This document shows positions 54,235-62,036 of a stretch of 64,000 nucleotides of DNA, in pieces. The stretch is from Thermocrinis ruber (GTDB taxonomy: Bacteria; Aquificota; Aquificia; Aquificales; Aquificaceae). Position 1 is the first letter of the stretch; the number at the start of each line of letters is the position of its first letter. Location: assembly GCF_000512735.1 (NCBI RefSeq), contig NZ_CP007028.1, positions 1,302,001-1,366,000 of the forward strand, read 5' to 3'. Under the pieces are notes generated by a model. That model was not told the DNA's origin. It saw only the letters and a list, made by a program, of their open reading frames with translations, and ran no database searches. The translations under genes and the position numbers were made by a program.

Positions 54235-54240
54235 ATTATA
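54235..54240 (-). promoter_or_regulatory. -10 box just before dnaX
   Basis: TATAAT on the minus strand 10 bases before ATG 54224, in the 22-base gap after lnt. It gives a leader of about 3 bases at most. Confidence 0.45.
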
Positions 54241-54246
54241 AGCTAC

Positions 54247-55554
54247 CTATCTCAAAACCTCCACCAACACATCCCTCTCCATATAGCCCAGTTTTTTTAG
54301 AACCCTGCCGTAGGGGTCAATGATGGCGGTGTCGCCGGAGTTATTCACCCAAAGGGTGTAGGTTTTAAAGCGCAAAGAAGTCCACTGGGCAAACCTAAAA
54401 TGTTGAAAGGTGCAGTCGCTGTCTTTAAACCAGCCATCGTTGGTTAAAACCACAATAAGATTGGCATCTTTGGCTAATCTTTCCATGTAGCTGTAGTGGG
54501 CAACTTCAAAGCATATGGGCACCGCAATGCGAAGGTCTTTGTATTTGATAACCTTTGTAGACTTGCCGGGAACGTAGTCAATACCTCCTATGGCTTGGAA
54601 TATTTCCTTTAAAAATCCAAAGGGCTTTGGTATGTATTCGCCTATGGGCATGAGCTTTACCTTATCGTAGTAGTCTATTAGCATACCCTCCGCAAACAGG
54701 TAGGCGGAGTTGAAGGGCTTTAGGTTTTCCCTAACATCAATCAGACCCACCAGAATGGGACCTTTAAGGCTCAGATGATAAAAGATTTCTGTTTGCTCCT
54801 CGGAAAAGTAAAAAGGCAGGGCGGACTCGGGTAGGACTATGAGGTCTGGTTTTTCTTCCAATACCCTTTCCACCATCTGCAGTATCTGTGGCGTATGCTT
54901 GTCAAAGGTCTCTCTGCTGAGCTTGTCTTCTTGGGGCACTGCGGTTTGAACGAGGGCTACCTTTACTCCGTTTAGTTTCTTTGGTGGTACAAAGTAAGCG
55001 GAAAGGCTAAGAGAAAGTAAAACAAAAAGAATCAGGGCAAAAGGGAAAAGCCTTTTTTGGAATAGGGAAATTACCAAAACCCAAAGCAAGAAGGTGTAAA
55101 GGGGTATGCTCAAAAAGTACAGGGAATATTTCAAAAGGGGCACCTGAGAGATAACCTCTCCCATCAAAAGCCATGGAAAGCCACCAAAGGGAAAGTGAGA
55201 GCGGAGCAGTTCAAAGAGGGTATAAAAAAAGCCGTAGGCTAAAGGGGAGCTTTTAAAAAACCTCTGGGCAATAAAAGCTGGCAGGGAAAACTGAAAAAGG
55301 GTAAAAAGGAGAACGAACAGGGAATACATAAAGTAAGAGAGAATGGGATTTATACCGCCAAACTCAACGCTGGCAATGTTGGTACACCTCAGGGAAAGGA
55401 AGATAAACACATACCCTCCCAAGGTCCAAAAGGGCACTCCTCGGTATTTAACAAAAAGAAAGAGGGCAGGAAAGAGCAAAAACCATAGATTTAACTTAGA
55501 GAAGGGTAGGTAAAGCAACAAGCCCGCCAAAACGGAAAGGATTACCTCTTTCAT
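54247..55554 (-). CDS. lnt: Apolipoprotein N-acyltransferase
   Basis: Third enzyme of lipoprotein maturation, N-acylating the diacylated Cys in the inner membrane. 435 residues (E. coli 512). About six N-terminal membrane helices, then the periplasmic nitrilase domain. Catalytic triad: Glu in VLPESALPFYF, Lys in YDKVKLMPIGEYIPKPFG, Cys in VPICFEVAHYS. SLRFKTYTLWVNNSGDTAIIDPYG follows. Overlaps the EamA gene by 4 bases. Confidence 0.93.
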   Translation of the reverse strand: MKEVILSVLAGLLLYLPFSKLNLWFLLFPALFLFVKYRGVPFWTLGGYVFIFLSLRCTNIASVEFGGINPILSYFMYSLFVLLFTLFQFSLPAFIAQRFFKSSPLAYGFFYTLFELLRSHFPFGGFPWLLMGEVISQVPLLKYSLYFLSIPLYTFLLWVLVISLFQKRLFPFALILFVLLSLSLSAYFVPPKKLNGVKVALVQTAVPQEDKLSRETFDKHTPQILQMVERVLEEKPDLIVLPESALPFYFSEEQTEIFYHLSLKGPILVGLIDVRENLKPFNSAYLFAEGMLIDYYDKVKLMPIGEYIPKPFGFLKEIFQAIGGIDYVPGKSTKVIKYKDLRIAVPICFEVAHYSYMERLAKDANLIVVLTNDGWFKDSDCTFQHFRFAQWTSLRFKTYTLWVNNSGDTAIIDPYGRVLKKLGYMERDVLVEVLR

Positions 55555-55973
55555 TGCTTTGAAAGGCTCAAAAGGGTTATGCCAACCACTATCAAAAAGA
55601 CGCCTACCAATTTTTGAAGGTTTAAGCCCTCACCAAGCAAAACATAGGCAAAGAGCACACTCCAGAGGGGAGAGGTGGAGGCAATGGGTGCCACTATGGA
55701 AACTTTGCCATGCCTAACCGCTTCAAAGTAAAAGAACAAACCCAAGAATCCCGAGAGCATGCCCCCAAAGGATATAAAAACCAGCTCCCTTAAGCCTACC
55801 TTAAGGGGTTCTCCCAAGGCAAAAAAGAGCAAAGATGCCAACAAAAAGGCGGAAAAATTATGCACAATGAGGGCGAAGAGGTTGCTAACTTCAGCCTTTA
55901 GGCCCAGCTTAAAGAGGATGGGGGCAAGCCCCCACGCAAAGCTGGCAAGTATTGCAAAAATCACTCCCCTCAC
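55551..55973 (-). CDS. EamA-family (DMT) transporter, single domain
   Basis: 140 residues, five hydrophobic helices. FAILASFAWGLAPILFKLGL and FYFEAVRHGKVSIVAPIAST, then SPLWSVLFAYVLLGEGLNLQ are the EamA repeat landmarks. Most EamA proteins have two such repeats (about 300 residues); this has one and so resembles SMR-like or single-repeat ancestors that act as dimers. Overlaps xth and lnt by 4 bases. Substrate unknown. Confidence 0.8.
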   Translation of the reverse strand: MRGVIFAILASFAWGLAPILFKLGLKAEVSNLFALIVHNFSAFLLASLLFFALGEPLKVGLRELVFISFGGMLSGFLGLFFYFEAVRHGKVSIVAPIASTSPLWSVLFAYVLLGEGLNLQKLVGVFLIVVGITLLSLSKQ

Positions 55974-56749
55974 AGTTCAAAAACTCCCACTACGGGCGCA
56001 TGGTCTGAGGGCTTTGGCTGTCTCTTCTTTCTTGCCCATGTATCCACAAACACATCTTTCAGGCTCTTTAAAAGATGCTCTGTGATAAATATGTAATCAA
56101 TACGCATGCCCTGGTTTTTCCATACCGCACCCCCAATGTAATCCCACCAGGTAAACTCCACCTTGTTAGGGTATAAATACCTGAAGGCGTCCACAAAGCC
56201 CCAATCTAAGAGTCTTCTTAGGGCTTGCCTTTCCTCCGGCATGGTCCCTATGGTATCCTTCAGAACAACGGGGTCATAAACGTCTATGTCTTCCAAGGCT
56301 ACGTTCATGTCGCCCACGAGCACGATCTTATCTGAAGGACTAAAGCTTCTGTCTAAGAATTTACAGAAGGCATCGTAAAACTCCAACTTATAGTAAAACT
56401 TTTTACCTCCCCTCTCTTCTCCATGAGGGAAGTAGCAGTTTATGAGCCAAAGGTCCTTGAGCCTTCCTCCTATTACTCGACTTTCCACATCAAACTTTGC
56501 ATCTCCTATGCCTTTAAAAACATCTTCCAACCCAAACTTAGAGCATATAGCTACGCCATTGTAGGCTTTTTGCCCATGCACATAGCACTTATACCCAAGC
56601 CTTTCAAAATCAAGAAAAGGAAAGTTGTGGGTCTCTGTTTTTAGCTCTTGAAGACACAAGATCTCCACGGGAACCCTCTCCAACCACATAAAAACCAGCT
56701 CTTTTCTGGACCTTATGGAATTTACATTCCAAGTGGCAACCCTTAGCAT
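55970..56749 (-). CDS. xth: Exodeoxyribonuclease III (AP endonuclease)
   Basis: Base-excision repair enzyme cutting 5' of abasic sites. 259 residues. ATWNVNSIRSRKELVFMWL, LCLQELKTE (metal-binding Glu), YNGVAICSK, VLVGDMNVALEDIDV (Asp/Asn pair), FTWWDY and PSDHAPVVGVFEL (catalytic Asp-His). Overlaps hisC by 7 bases. Confidence 0.95.
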   Translation of the reverse strand: MLRVATWNVNSIRSRKELVFMWLERVPVEILCLQELKTETHNFPFLDFERLGYKCYVHGQKAYNGVAICSKFGLEDVFKGIGDAKFDVESRVIGGRLKDLWLINCYFPHGEERGGKKFYYKLEFYDAFCKFLDRSFSPSDKIVLVGDMNVALEDIDVYDPVVLKDTIGTMPEERQALRRLLDWGFVDAFRYLYPNKVEFTWWDYIGGAVWKNQGMRIDYIFITEHLLKSLKDVFVDTWARKKRQPKPSDHAPVVGVFEL

Positions 56750-57798
56750 AGTTTTTTCATCACCCTTTGCATAGCTTGTAGGAATTGGTCGTTCTCCTCT
56801 GGGAAGCCTACGCTTACCCTGAGGCAGTTTTCCAAGTTGGGAAGGTAAGAAACATCCCTAACCAAAACCCCCTCTTTTATAAGTTCGGCGTGCACCAAAC
56901 CTGCCGGGTAGGGAGTTTTAAACAGGAAAAAGTTGGCATCCGAAGGAAAGACCTTTACACCTTCTATGTTAGAAAGTTCTCTCATCAGCCTTTCCCGTTC
57001 CCTCAGGACCATCTGCACGTGTTCCTCTATTATATGGTAAAAGTCCTCCAACATAAGCTTGGCTATTACCTGAGAAGGATAGGTTATGTTGAAAGGAAGC
57101 CTAAGCTTGTTTATTTCTCTGGCTGTTTCCTCCTTTGCTATCAGCACGCCCACCCTCAAGCCCGCCAAACCTATCTTGGAGAGGGTTCTTAGAACTACAG
57201 TATCTTCCCTTTGAAGGGCATCAGCAAGAAAGGTCTTTCCAGAAAAGTGATAATAAGCCTCATCTATTACGGTAAATACGCCCTCCTGTCTAACCTTCTT
57301 GATGGCATCCTCCCTAAAGCAGTTGCCCGTGGGATTGTTTGGATAGGAGAAGAAGGCTAAGGAAGGTCTTTTTTCCTCCACTGCCCTCAAGAGGGTTTCT
57401 AAGTCCAAGTCCAGGTCCTCTTTGAGGGGCACTTCCACCTTTTTCCTTCCCAAGGCGGTAGCACATATGCCATACATGGGAAAGGTGGGTACAGGATAGA
57501 GGACAGGACTGTTTAATTCTCCTACCGCTATAGTTAAGTATTGAATGAGTTCATCGGAGCCGTTGCCCAGGACCAGGTTATCCGTTGAAACACCAAACCT
57601 TTTGGCTATGACTTCTTTTAGCTCTGATGCATTTGGGTCTGGGTAGCGGTTCAAAGGTAGGGAGGAGACCACCTCCCCTATTTTTCTTTTAACTTCCTCC
57701 GGAAATTTTATGGGTAGTTCGTTGGAGGAGAGCTTTACCTTGCAGGGAGTGGTCTCCGTTTTGTAAGCGGACAGTTCCCTTATGCGTGGATGGATCAT
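56743..57798 (-). CDS. hisC: Histidinol-phosphate aminotransferase
   Basis: PLP enzyme of histidine synthesis. 351 residues, fold type I. KLSSNELPIKFP at the N-terminus, LGNGSDELIQYL, SYPNNPTGNCF, VIDEAYYHFSG (PLP-binding Asp and Tyr) and TLSKIGLAGLRVGVLIA with the Schiff-base Lys. It directly follows the small RHH-like gene (TAA then ATG with no gap). Related aminotransferases could share this sequence, but the length and start favour HisC. Confidence 0.92.
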   Translation of the reverse strand: MIHPRIRELSAYKTETTPCKVKLSSNELPIKFPEEVKRKIGEVVSSLPLNRYPDPNASELKEVIAKRFGVSTDNLVLGNGSDELIQYLTIAVGELNSPVLYPVPTFPMYGICATALGRKKVEVPLKEDLDLDLETLLRAVEEKRPSLAFFSYPNNPTGNCFREDAIKKVRQEGVFTVIDEAYYHFSGKTFLADALQREDTVVLRTLSKIGLAGLRVGVLIAKEETAREINKLRLPFNITYPSQVIAKLMLEDFYHIIEEHVQMVLRERERLMRELSNIEGVKVFPSDANFFLFKTPYPAGLVHAELIKEGVLVRDVSYLPNLENCLRVSVGFPEENDQFLQAMQRVMKKLC

Positions 57799-58053
57799 TT
57801 ATTCCTTCTTTTCTTCCTCTGCTTCTTCCATTTCCTCCTCTTCCTCTAACTCCTCACCTCTTCCTAGATAAAGCTCCAGTTCTGCGACGGTAGATTCCAT
57901 GAGCTTATCCTCAAGGATGCCCTTGATCAATCTGTTTAGCTTTCTCTCGTCTCCCATGGCTATGCCGTTGAGCACATAATAAAGCCTTTTGGGCAGAGAA
58001 AGGGTGATCCTTCTGTATCTGGCTCCGCCCTTCTTTCTTCCTCTCTTAGCCAT
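57799..58053 (-). CDS. Small ribbon-helix-helix-like protein with acidic tail
   Basis: 84 residues from ATG 58053, preceded by GAGGAGGTTTAAA. A basic N-terminus (KRGRKKGGARYRR), then ITLSLPKRLYYVLNGIAMGDERKLNRLIKGILEDKL in the strand-helix-helix pattern of RHH (CopG/Arc) DNA binders, then about 25 residues that are almost all Glu. No family recognised. It has its own promoter and is followed without a gap by hisC. It might be a nucleoid or regulatory protein. Confidence 0.7.
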   Translation of the reverse strand: MAKRGRKKGGARYRRITLSLPKRLYYVLNGIAMGDERKLNRLIKGILEDKLMESTVAELELYLGRGEELEEEEEMEEAEEEKKE

Positions 58054-58084
58054 TTTAAACCTCCTCAAAAAGTTTTACGCTAAT

Positions 58085-58115
58085 ATTCTACCACAATTTA
58101 CCTAAATTTATTCAA
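58085..58115 (-). promoter_or_regulatory. Promoter of the RHH-like gene
   Basis: -35 TTGAAT (58115-58110), 19-base spacer, -10 TAGAAT (58090-58085); predicted start near 58078, leader of about 25 bases with a Shine-Dalgarno sequence. The -35 includes the last codons and stop of engB. Confidence 0.5.
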
Positions 58116-58674
58116 CTTTCAGAAACTTTAAAAGCTCTTTTTTACCCTTTCCCTCCTTGGCTGATGTTATAACAATGGGTGCTTTTGAAAGAAGGCTCAG
58201 TTCCTTTATGGTTTTCTCTTTCTCCTTTTGGTCTGCTTTATCTTCTTTTGTTAAAACAAACACATAGGGTATGTTAAGAGAAGAAAGAAACTCTATCATA
58301 GACCTGTCTAAGGGTGTAGGACCAACTTGGCTATCTATGAGCAAAAACACCCATTGGATTTTTTCTCTGCACTGGGTAAAGTATTTTTCCATCATAAGCC
58401 TCCATCTTTCTCTTTCTTCGCCGGAAACCTTTGCGTAGCCATAACCAGGCACATCTACCAGATATAGCTCATCGTTCCAGAGGAAGAAGTTAATAGCCCT
58501 CGTCCTGCCTGGTTCCTTGCTAACATGGGCTACCTTTCTGCCCACCAGCATGTTTATAAGGGAGGATTTACCCACATTGGACCTTCCCACAAAGACTACG
58601 TGCTTTCTGTTATCCTCCGGAAAGTTCTCCCTAAAAGAGCCTACAAAGACTACTCCCTCTTTTCTTCCAGACAT
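58108..58674 (-). CDS. engB: Ribosome biogenesis GTP-binding protein EngB/YsxC
   Basis: GTPase needed for late 50S assembly. 188 residues. G1 GRSNVGKSSLINML, switch I RTRAINFF, G3 DVPGYGYAKVS, G4 VLTKEDKADQ, G5 TSAKEGKGK. Overlaps folC by 25 bases. The C-terminus ends KVE next to the promoter of the following gene. Confidence 0.95.
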   Translation of the reverse strand: MSGRKEGVVFVGSFRENFPEDNRKHVVFVGRSNVGKSSLINMLVGRKVAHVSKEPGRTRAINFFLWNDELYLVDVPGYGYAKVSGEERERWRLMMEKYFTQCREKIQWVFLLIDSQVGPTPLDRSMIEFLSSLNIPYVFVLTKEDKADQKEKEKTIKELSLLSKAPIVITSAKEGKGKKELLKFLKVE

Positions 58675-59891
58675 TTCTTTACTTCTCCCAACAAGTATAG
58701 AGAGCCAAGCACCAGCACATCTTCCTTTAGCCCAAAAACATCCCTCGCAGAGCTTAGAGGGACGATTTCCCTAAAGTCCAGCCTTTGGGCATGTTGCACC
58801 AGCTCAGATAGTTCCTCTCCTCTGTGGTGGTTGATGGGCACCAAATAGATCTTTTCCGAAAGCTTTCGGAGGAAAGTCATGGACTCTCTCCACTCCTTGT
58901 CCTTTAGCCCGGTAAATACGGGAGTTAGCTTTATGCCATGTTTTATCAGCTGATGGACTACCTTCTTGACACCATCTGGGTTATGGGCGCCGTCTATTAC
59001 CAGCAGGGGGTTTTTTCTTAAGATTTCCATCCTCCCTTCCCACCTTGTCTCTTCAAGGGCCTTTCGTGTTTTATCCTCGTTTAGTTTTATAACTTGGCTT
59101 ACCAAGGCGATGGCTACGCTTGCGTTGTCTATTTGCCACTTGCCCCAAAGCCCCAGCTTGGCGGAGCTTATTGAAAAAAAGTCCGAGCTGAAGTTCTCCA
59201 AGTAGGTTTGCATGCCTTCCACTTTGCCGTAGGCAAAAAAGTCCATGCCCGCCACTATCAGGTCCTTCAGATCGCATAACTCCAAGGCTTTGGGATACAA
59301 AGGTTCTTTGGGACTACCGATCACAATAGGTCTGCCGGGCACATATATGCCAAGCTTTTCATAAGCCCTCTCTTCGGGACTTTTACCCAGCCACTTTACA
59401 TGGTCCCTTTGAACGTTGGTAACCGCACAGGCGGAAGGTCTGCAGGTTCTGGTGGCGTCCCACCTGCCCCCCATTCCTACCTCAAAGACCGCAAAATCCA
59501 CCTTTTCATCCTCAAAGAACTTTAGGGCTATTAGGGTGCAAGCTTCAAAGTAGGTAAGGTTAAACCTCTCAAAGACGTCCTTTAGCTCCTTTACATACTC
59601 TTTTAACCTCTCTTTCTCTATCTTTTGTCTGTTCAGCCTCCACCTCTCCTTTTCATCGTAAAGGTGGGGAGACACAAACCAACCGGTTTTGTAGCCATGC
59701 TCCCTGAGAATACGCTCCGCAAAGGCACAGGTAGAGCCCTTCCCATTGGTGCCACCCACCAAGAGGGAAACATAGGAGGGCTTTTTTAAACCCACATACT
59801 CAACCGCCTTTTCAATTCGCTCTAAGGTGGGTTCAATGTGGTAATCTTTTCCTTTATAAAGTTCGTAGAGAATTTGATCTTCCACCATCAT
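58650..59891 (-). CDS. folC: Folylpolyglutamate synthase / dihydrofolate synthase
   Basis: Adds glutamate to dihydropteroate and folates. 413 residues, Mur-ligase-like. SLLVGGTNGKGSTCAFAERIL is the P-loop; FEVGMGGRWDATRTCRPSACAVTNVQRDH holds the metal and nucleotide site; VIDGAHNPDGVKKVV marks the C-terminal domain. Start at ATG 59891 or the next ATG 59888. A TATTTT (59904-59899) lies 7 bases upstream, and the shared palindrome lies 14 bases upstream. Overlaps engB. Confidence 0.94.
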   Translation of the reverse strand: MMVEDQILYELYKGKDYHIEPTLERIEKAVEYVGLKKPSYVSLLVGGTNGKGSTCAFAERILREHGYKTGWFVSPHLYDEKERWRLNRQKIEKERLKEYVKELKDVFERFNLTYFEACTLIALKFFEDEKVDFAVFEVGMGGRWDATRTCRPSACAVTNVQRDHVKWLGKSPEERAYEKLGIYVPGRPIVIGSPKEPLYPKALELCDLKDLIVAGMDFFAYGKVEGMQTYLENFSSDFFSISSAKLGLWGKWQIDNASVAIALVSQVIKLNEDKTRKALEETRWEGRMEILRKNPLLVIDGAHNPDGVKKVVHQLIKHGIKLTPVFTGLKDKEWRESMTFLRKLSEKIYLVPINHHRGEELSELVQHAQRLDFREIVPLSSARDVFGLKEDVLVLGSLYLLGEVKKCLEEKRE

Positions 59892-59904
59892 CGTAATAAA
59901 AATA

Positions 59905-59920
59905 GTTTAAAATTTTAAAC
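59905..59920. promoter_or_regulatory. 16-base perfect palindrome between folC and rnr
   Basis: GTTTAAAATTTTAAAC. It contains TAAAAT on both strands, so it can serve as a symmetric -10 region for the divergent folC and rnr genes, or as an operator. Confidence 0.45.
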
Positions 59921-59933
59921 CTCAGCAGAGGCT

Positions 59934-62036
59934 ATGGCTGAATATTCCCTTGAGGAGAAGGATATTATAAAAGCCCTCAGCAAAAAGCCTATGCACTTTA
60001 ACGAGCTTGCCCACCTTTTTTCCTTGGACAAAAAGGGTAGAAAAGCGTTGAAAAAACTGCTAAAAAAGCTAAAAAAAGAGGGAACTATTATAGTGGAGGG
60101 CGGAAGGTATAGGTTGGTACAGGAGGAGGTAGTGATAGGCACAGTTTTGGCAAATCCCAACGGCTTTGGCTTTCTTGAGGTGGGAGAAGGTAAAAAGGAT
60201 ATATACATACCACCCTTTGAGATGGAAAAGCTTTTACACGGAGACAGGATAAAGGCTAAGGTGGTGGAATTCAAAGGCAAAAAGGAAATAAGGGTGCTAA
60301 AGGTCCTAAAGAGGGGCACAAAGGAGCTGGTCTGTTCTGTAAAAAAAGAAAAGGGACAGTGTGTGGGAATTCCCTTGGACCAGAACGGCTTTCATAGGGT
60401 CTTTCTGCCAAAGGACACCTGCAAAGGGTTAAAGGAAGGCACCGTAGTATTGGCAGAAATTGTAAGGTACCCTTCCAAAGAAAGCCCAATGTTGGGCAAA
60501 GTTAAAAAGGTCCTTGGGCATCCGGCAGAAAAGAACCTTATTGTGGATATAATCATCCACAAGTATAAGCTACCTCTGGATTATGAACCGGAAGCCCTAA
60601 AAGAAGCCCAAAGCCTCTCCATAGATTGGGAGAAGGAGCTCAAGAGGAGGAGGGACCTGCGGGATCAGATATGCTTTACCATAGACCCACCTAGGGCGAG
60701 GGACTTTGACGATGCGGTTGCCATAGAAAAAACGCCCGAGGGGAACTACCGCCTTTGGGTGCATATAGCAGATGTGTCTTACTTTGTGAAGGAGGGTTCT
60801 GCCCTTGACAAAAGCGCCTTTGAGAGGGGCTTTACCTTTTATCTGCCCGACAGGGCAATTCACATGCTACCGGAGAGGCTCTCTGCGGACCTTTGCAGTC
60901 TAAAGCCCAATGAGGACAAGCTTGCCTTTACCTGTGAGATGGTCTTTAGCCCAAAGGGGGACCTGCTTTGGTATGACATCTACGAGAGCGTAATAAGGAG
61001 CAAGACAAGGCTAACGTATGATGAAGCCCTCCGACTTATCGTAGGAGACCCAGTCCTTGAGAAAAAGTATCAAGACCTTGTAGAACCACTTAGAATCATG
61101 GAGGACTTATACAGAATTCTCTCTTACAGAAGGTGGGAGAGGGGTAGCATAGACTTTGACCTACCAGAGGCAGAGCTGATCGTGGATGAGTATGGGGAAC
61201 CTACCGCCATAGTACCCTATGAGCGCCACATAGCCCACCGAATTATAGAGCACTTTATGATCTCCGCCAACGAAACGGTGGCAAAGCATCTTACCAGCGT
61301 AGGATATCCCTGCCTTTACAGGATTCATGAAAAGCCAGACCCTAAAAAGGTGGAAAATCTACTGGAGATACTGGAGGGACTTGGCTACAAAGTTAAAAGG
61401 TTTTCCCTTGAGCCCAAGTTTTTCCAAAAAATCATAGAGGACTTTGAAGGTAGGGATGAAGAGCACTTGGTTAGATTTTTGACCTTGCGTAGTATGATGA
61501 AGGCAAGGTATTCTCCACACAATTTGGGACACTTCGGACTTGCCAGCGACGGATACACACACTTTACCTCCCCCATAAGAAGGTATGCGGACCTGGTGGT
61601 TCATAGGCTTTTGAAAAAAGCCCTCAGAGGAGAAAGCATAGACTACGAACAGACGGTTAGCTACTTGGAAATGGTGGGAGAGCACCTTTCCCTACAAGAG
61701 GAGTTGGCGGAGGATGTGGAAAGGGAAGCCATAGACCGGTTAAAAGTTAGGTTCATGAAGGCACACATAGGGGAGGAGTTTGAGGCCATAATAACGGGTG
61801 TGGTATCCTTTGGCTTTTTTGTGGAGCTTAAAGATTACTTGGTGGAGGGTTTAGTAAGCGTGTCCTCTTTGGAGGAGGATGAATACATATACGACGAAAA
61901 AGCCCACCGGCTTGTGGGCTACAGAACGGGTAAAATCTATCGTCTGGGGGACAAGGTTAGGGTAAAGTTAGTATCGGTGGATGAAGAGAGGGGTAGGCTA
62001 AGCTTTGTCTTGGCAGAGGCTCAAAAGCCCTCGTAA
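59934..62036 (+). CDS. rnr: Ribonuclease R
   Basis: Processive 3'-5' exoribonuclease that digests structured RNA. 700 residues. N-terminal winged helix (about 1-65, FNELAHLFSLDKKGRKALKKL), cold-shock OB domains (GTVLANPNGFGFLEVG), RNB catalytic domain with PPRARDFDDAVAIEKTP and the Asp cluster, GHFGLASDGYTHFTSPIRRYADLVVHR, and a C-terminal S1 domain (FEAIITGVVSFGFFVELKDY). The long Lys-rich tail of E. coli RNase R is absent. The 3' end overlaps the dehydrogenase by 16 bases. Confidence 0.95.
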   Translation: MAEYSLEEKDIIKALSKKPMHFNELAHLFSLDKKGRKALKKLLKKLKKEGTIIVEGGRYRLVQEEVVIGTVLANPNGFGFLEVGEGKKDIYIPPFEMEKLLHGDRIKAKVVEFKGKKEIRVLKVLKRGTKELVCSVKKEKGQCVGIPLDQNGFHRVFLPKDTCKGLKEGTVVLAEIVRYPSKESPMLGKVKKVLGHPAEKNLIVDIIIHKYKLPLDYEPEALKEAQSLSIDWEKELKRRRDLRDQICFTIDPPRARDFDDAVAIEKTPEGNYRLWVHIADVSYFVKEGSALDKSAFERGFTFYLPDRAIHMLPERLSADLCSLKPNEDKLAFTCEMVFSPKGDLLWYDIYESVIRSKTRLTYDEALRLIVGDPVLEKKYQDLVEPLRIMEDLYRILSYRRWERGSIDFDLPEAELIVDEYGEPTAIVPYERHIAHRIIEHFMISANETVAKHLTSVGYPCLYRIHEKPDPKKVENLLEILEGLGYKVKRFSLEPKFFQKIIEDFEGRDEEHLVRFLTLRSMMKARYSPHNLGHFGLASDGYTHFTSPIRRYADLVVHRLLKKALRGESIDYEQTVSYLEMVGEHLSLQEELAEDVEREAIDRLKVRFMKAHIGEEFEAIITGVVSFGFFVELKDYLVEGLVSVSSLEEDEYIYDEKAHRLVGYRTGKIYRLGDKVRVKLVSVDEERGRLSFVLAEAQKPS

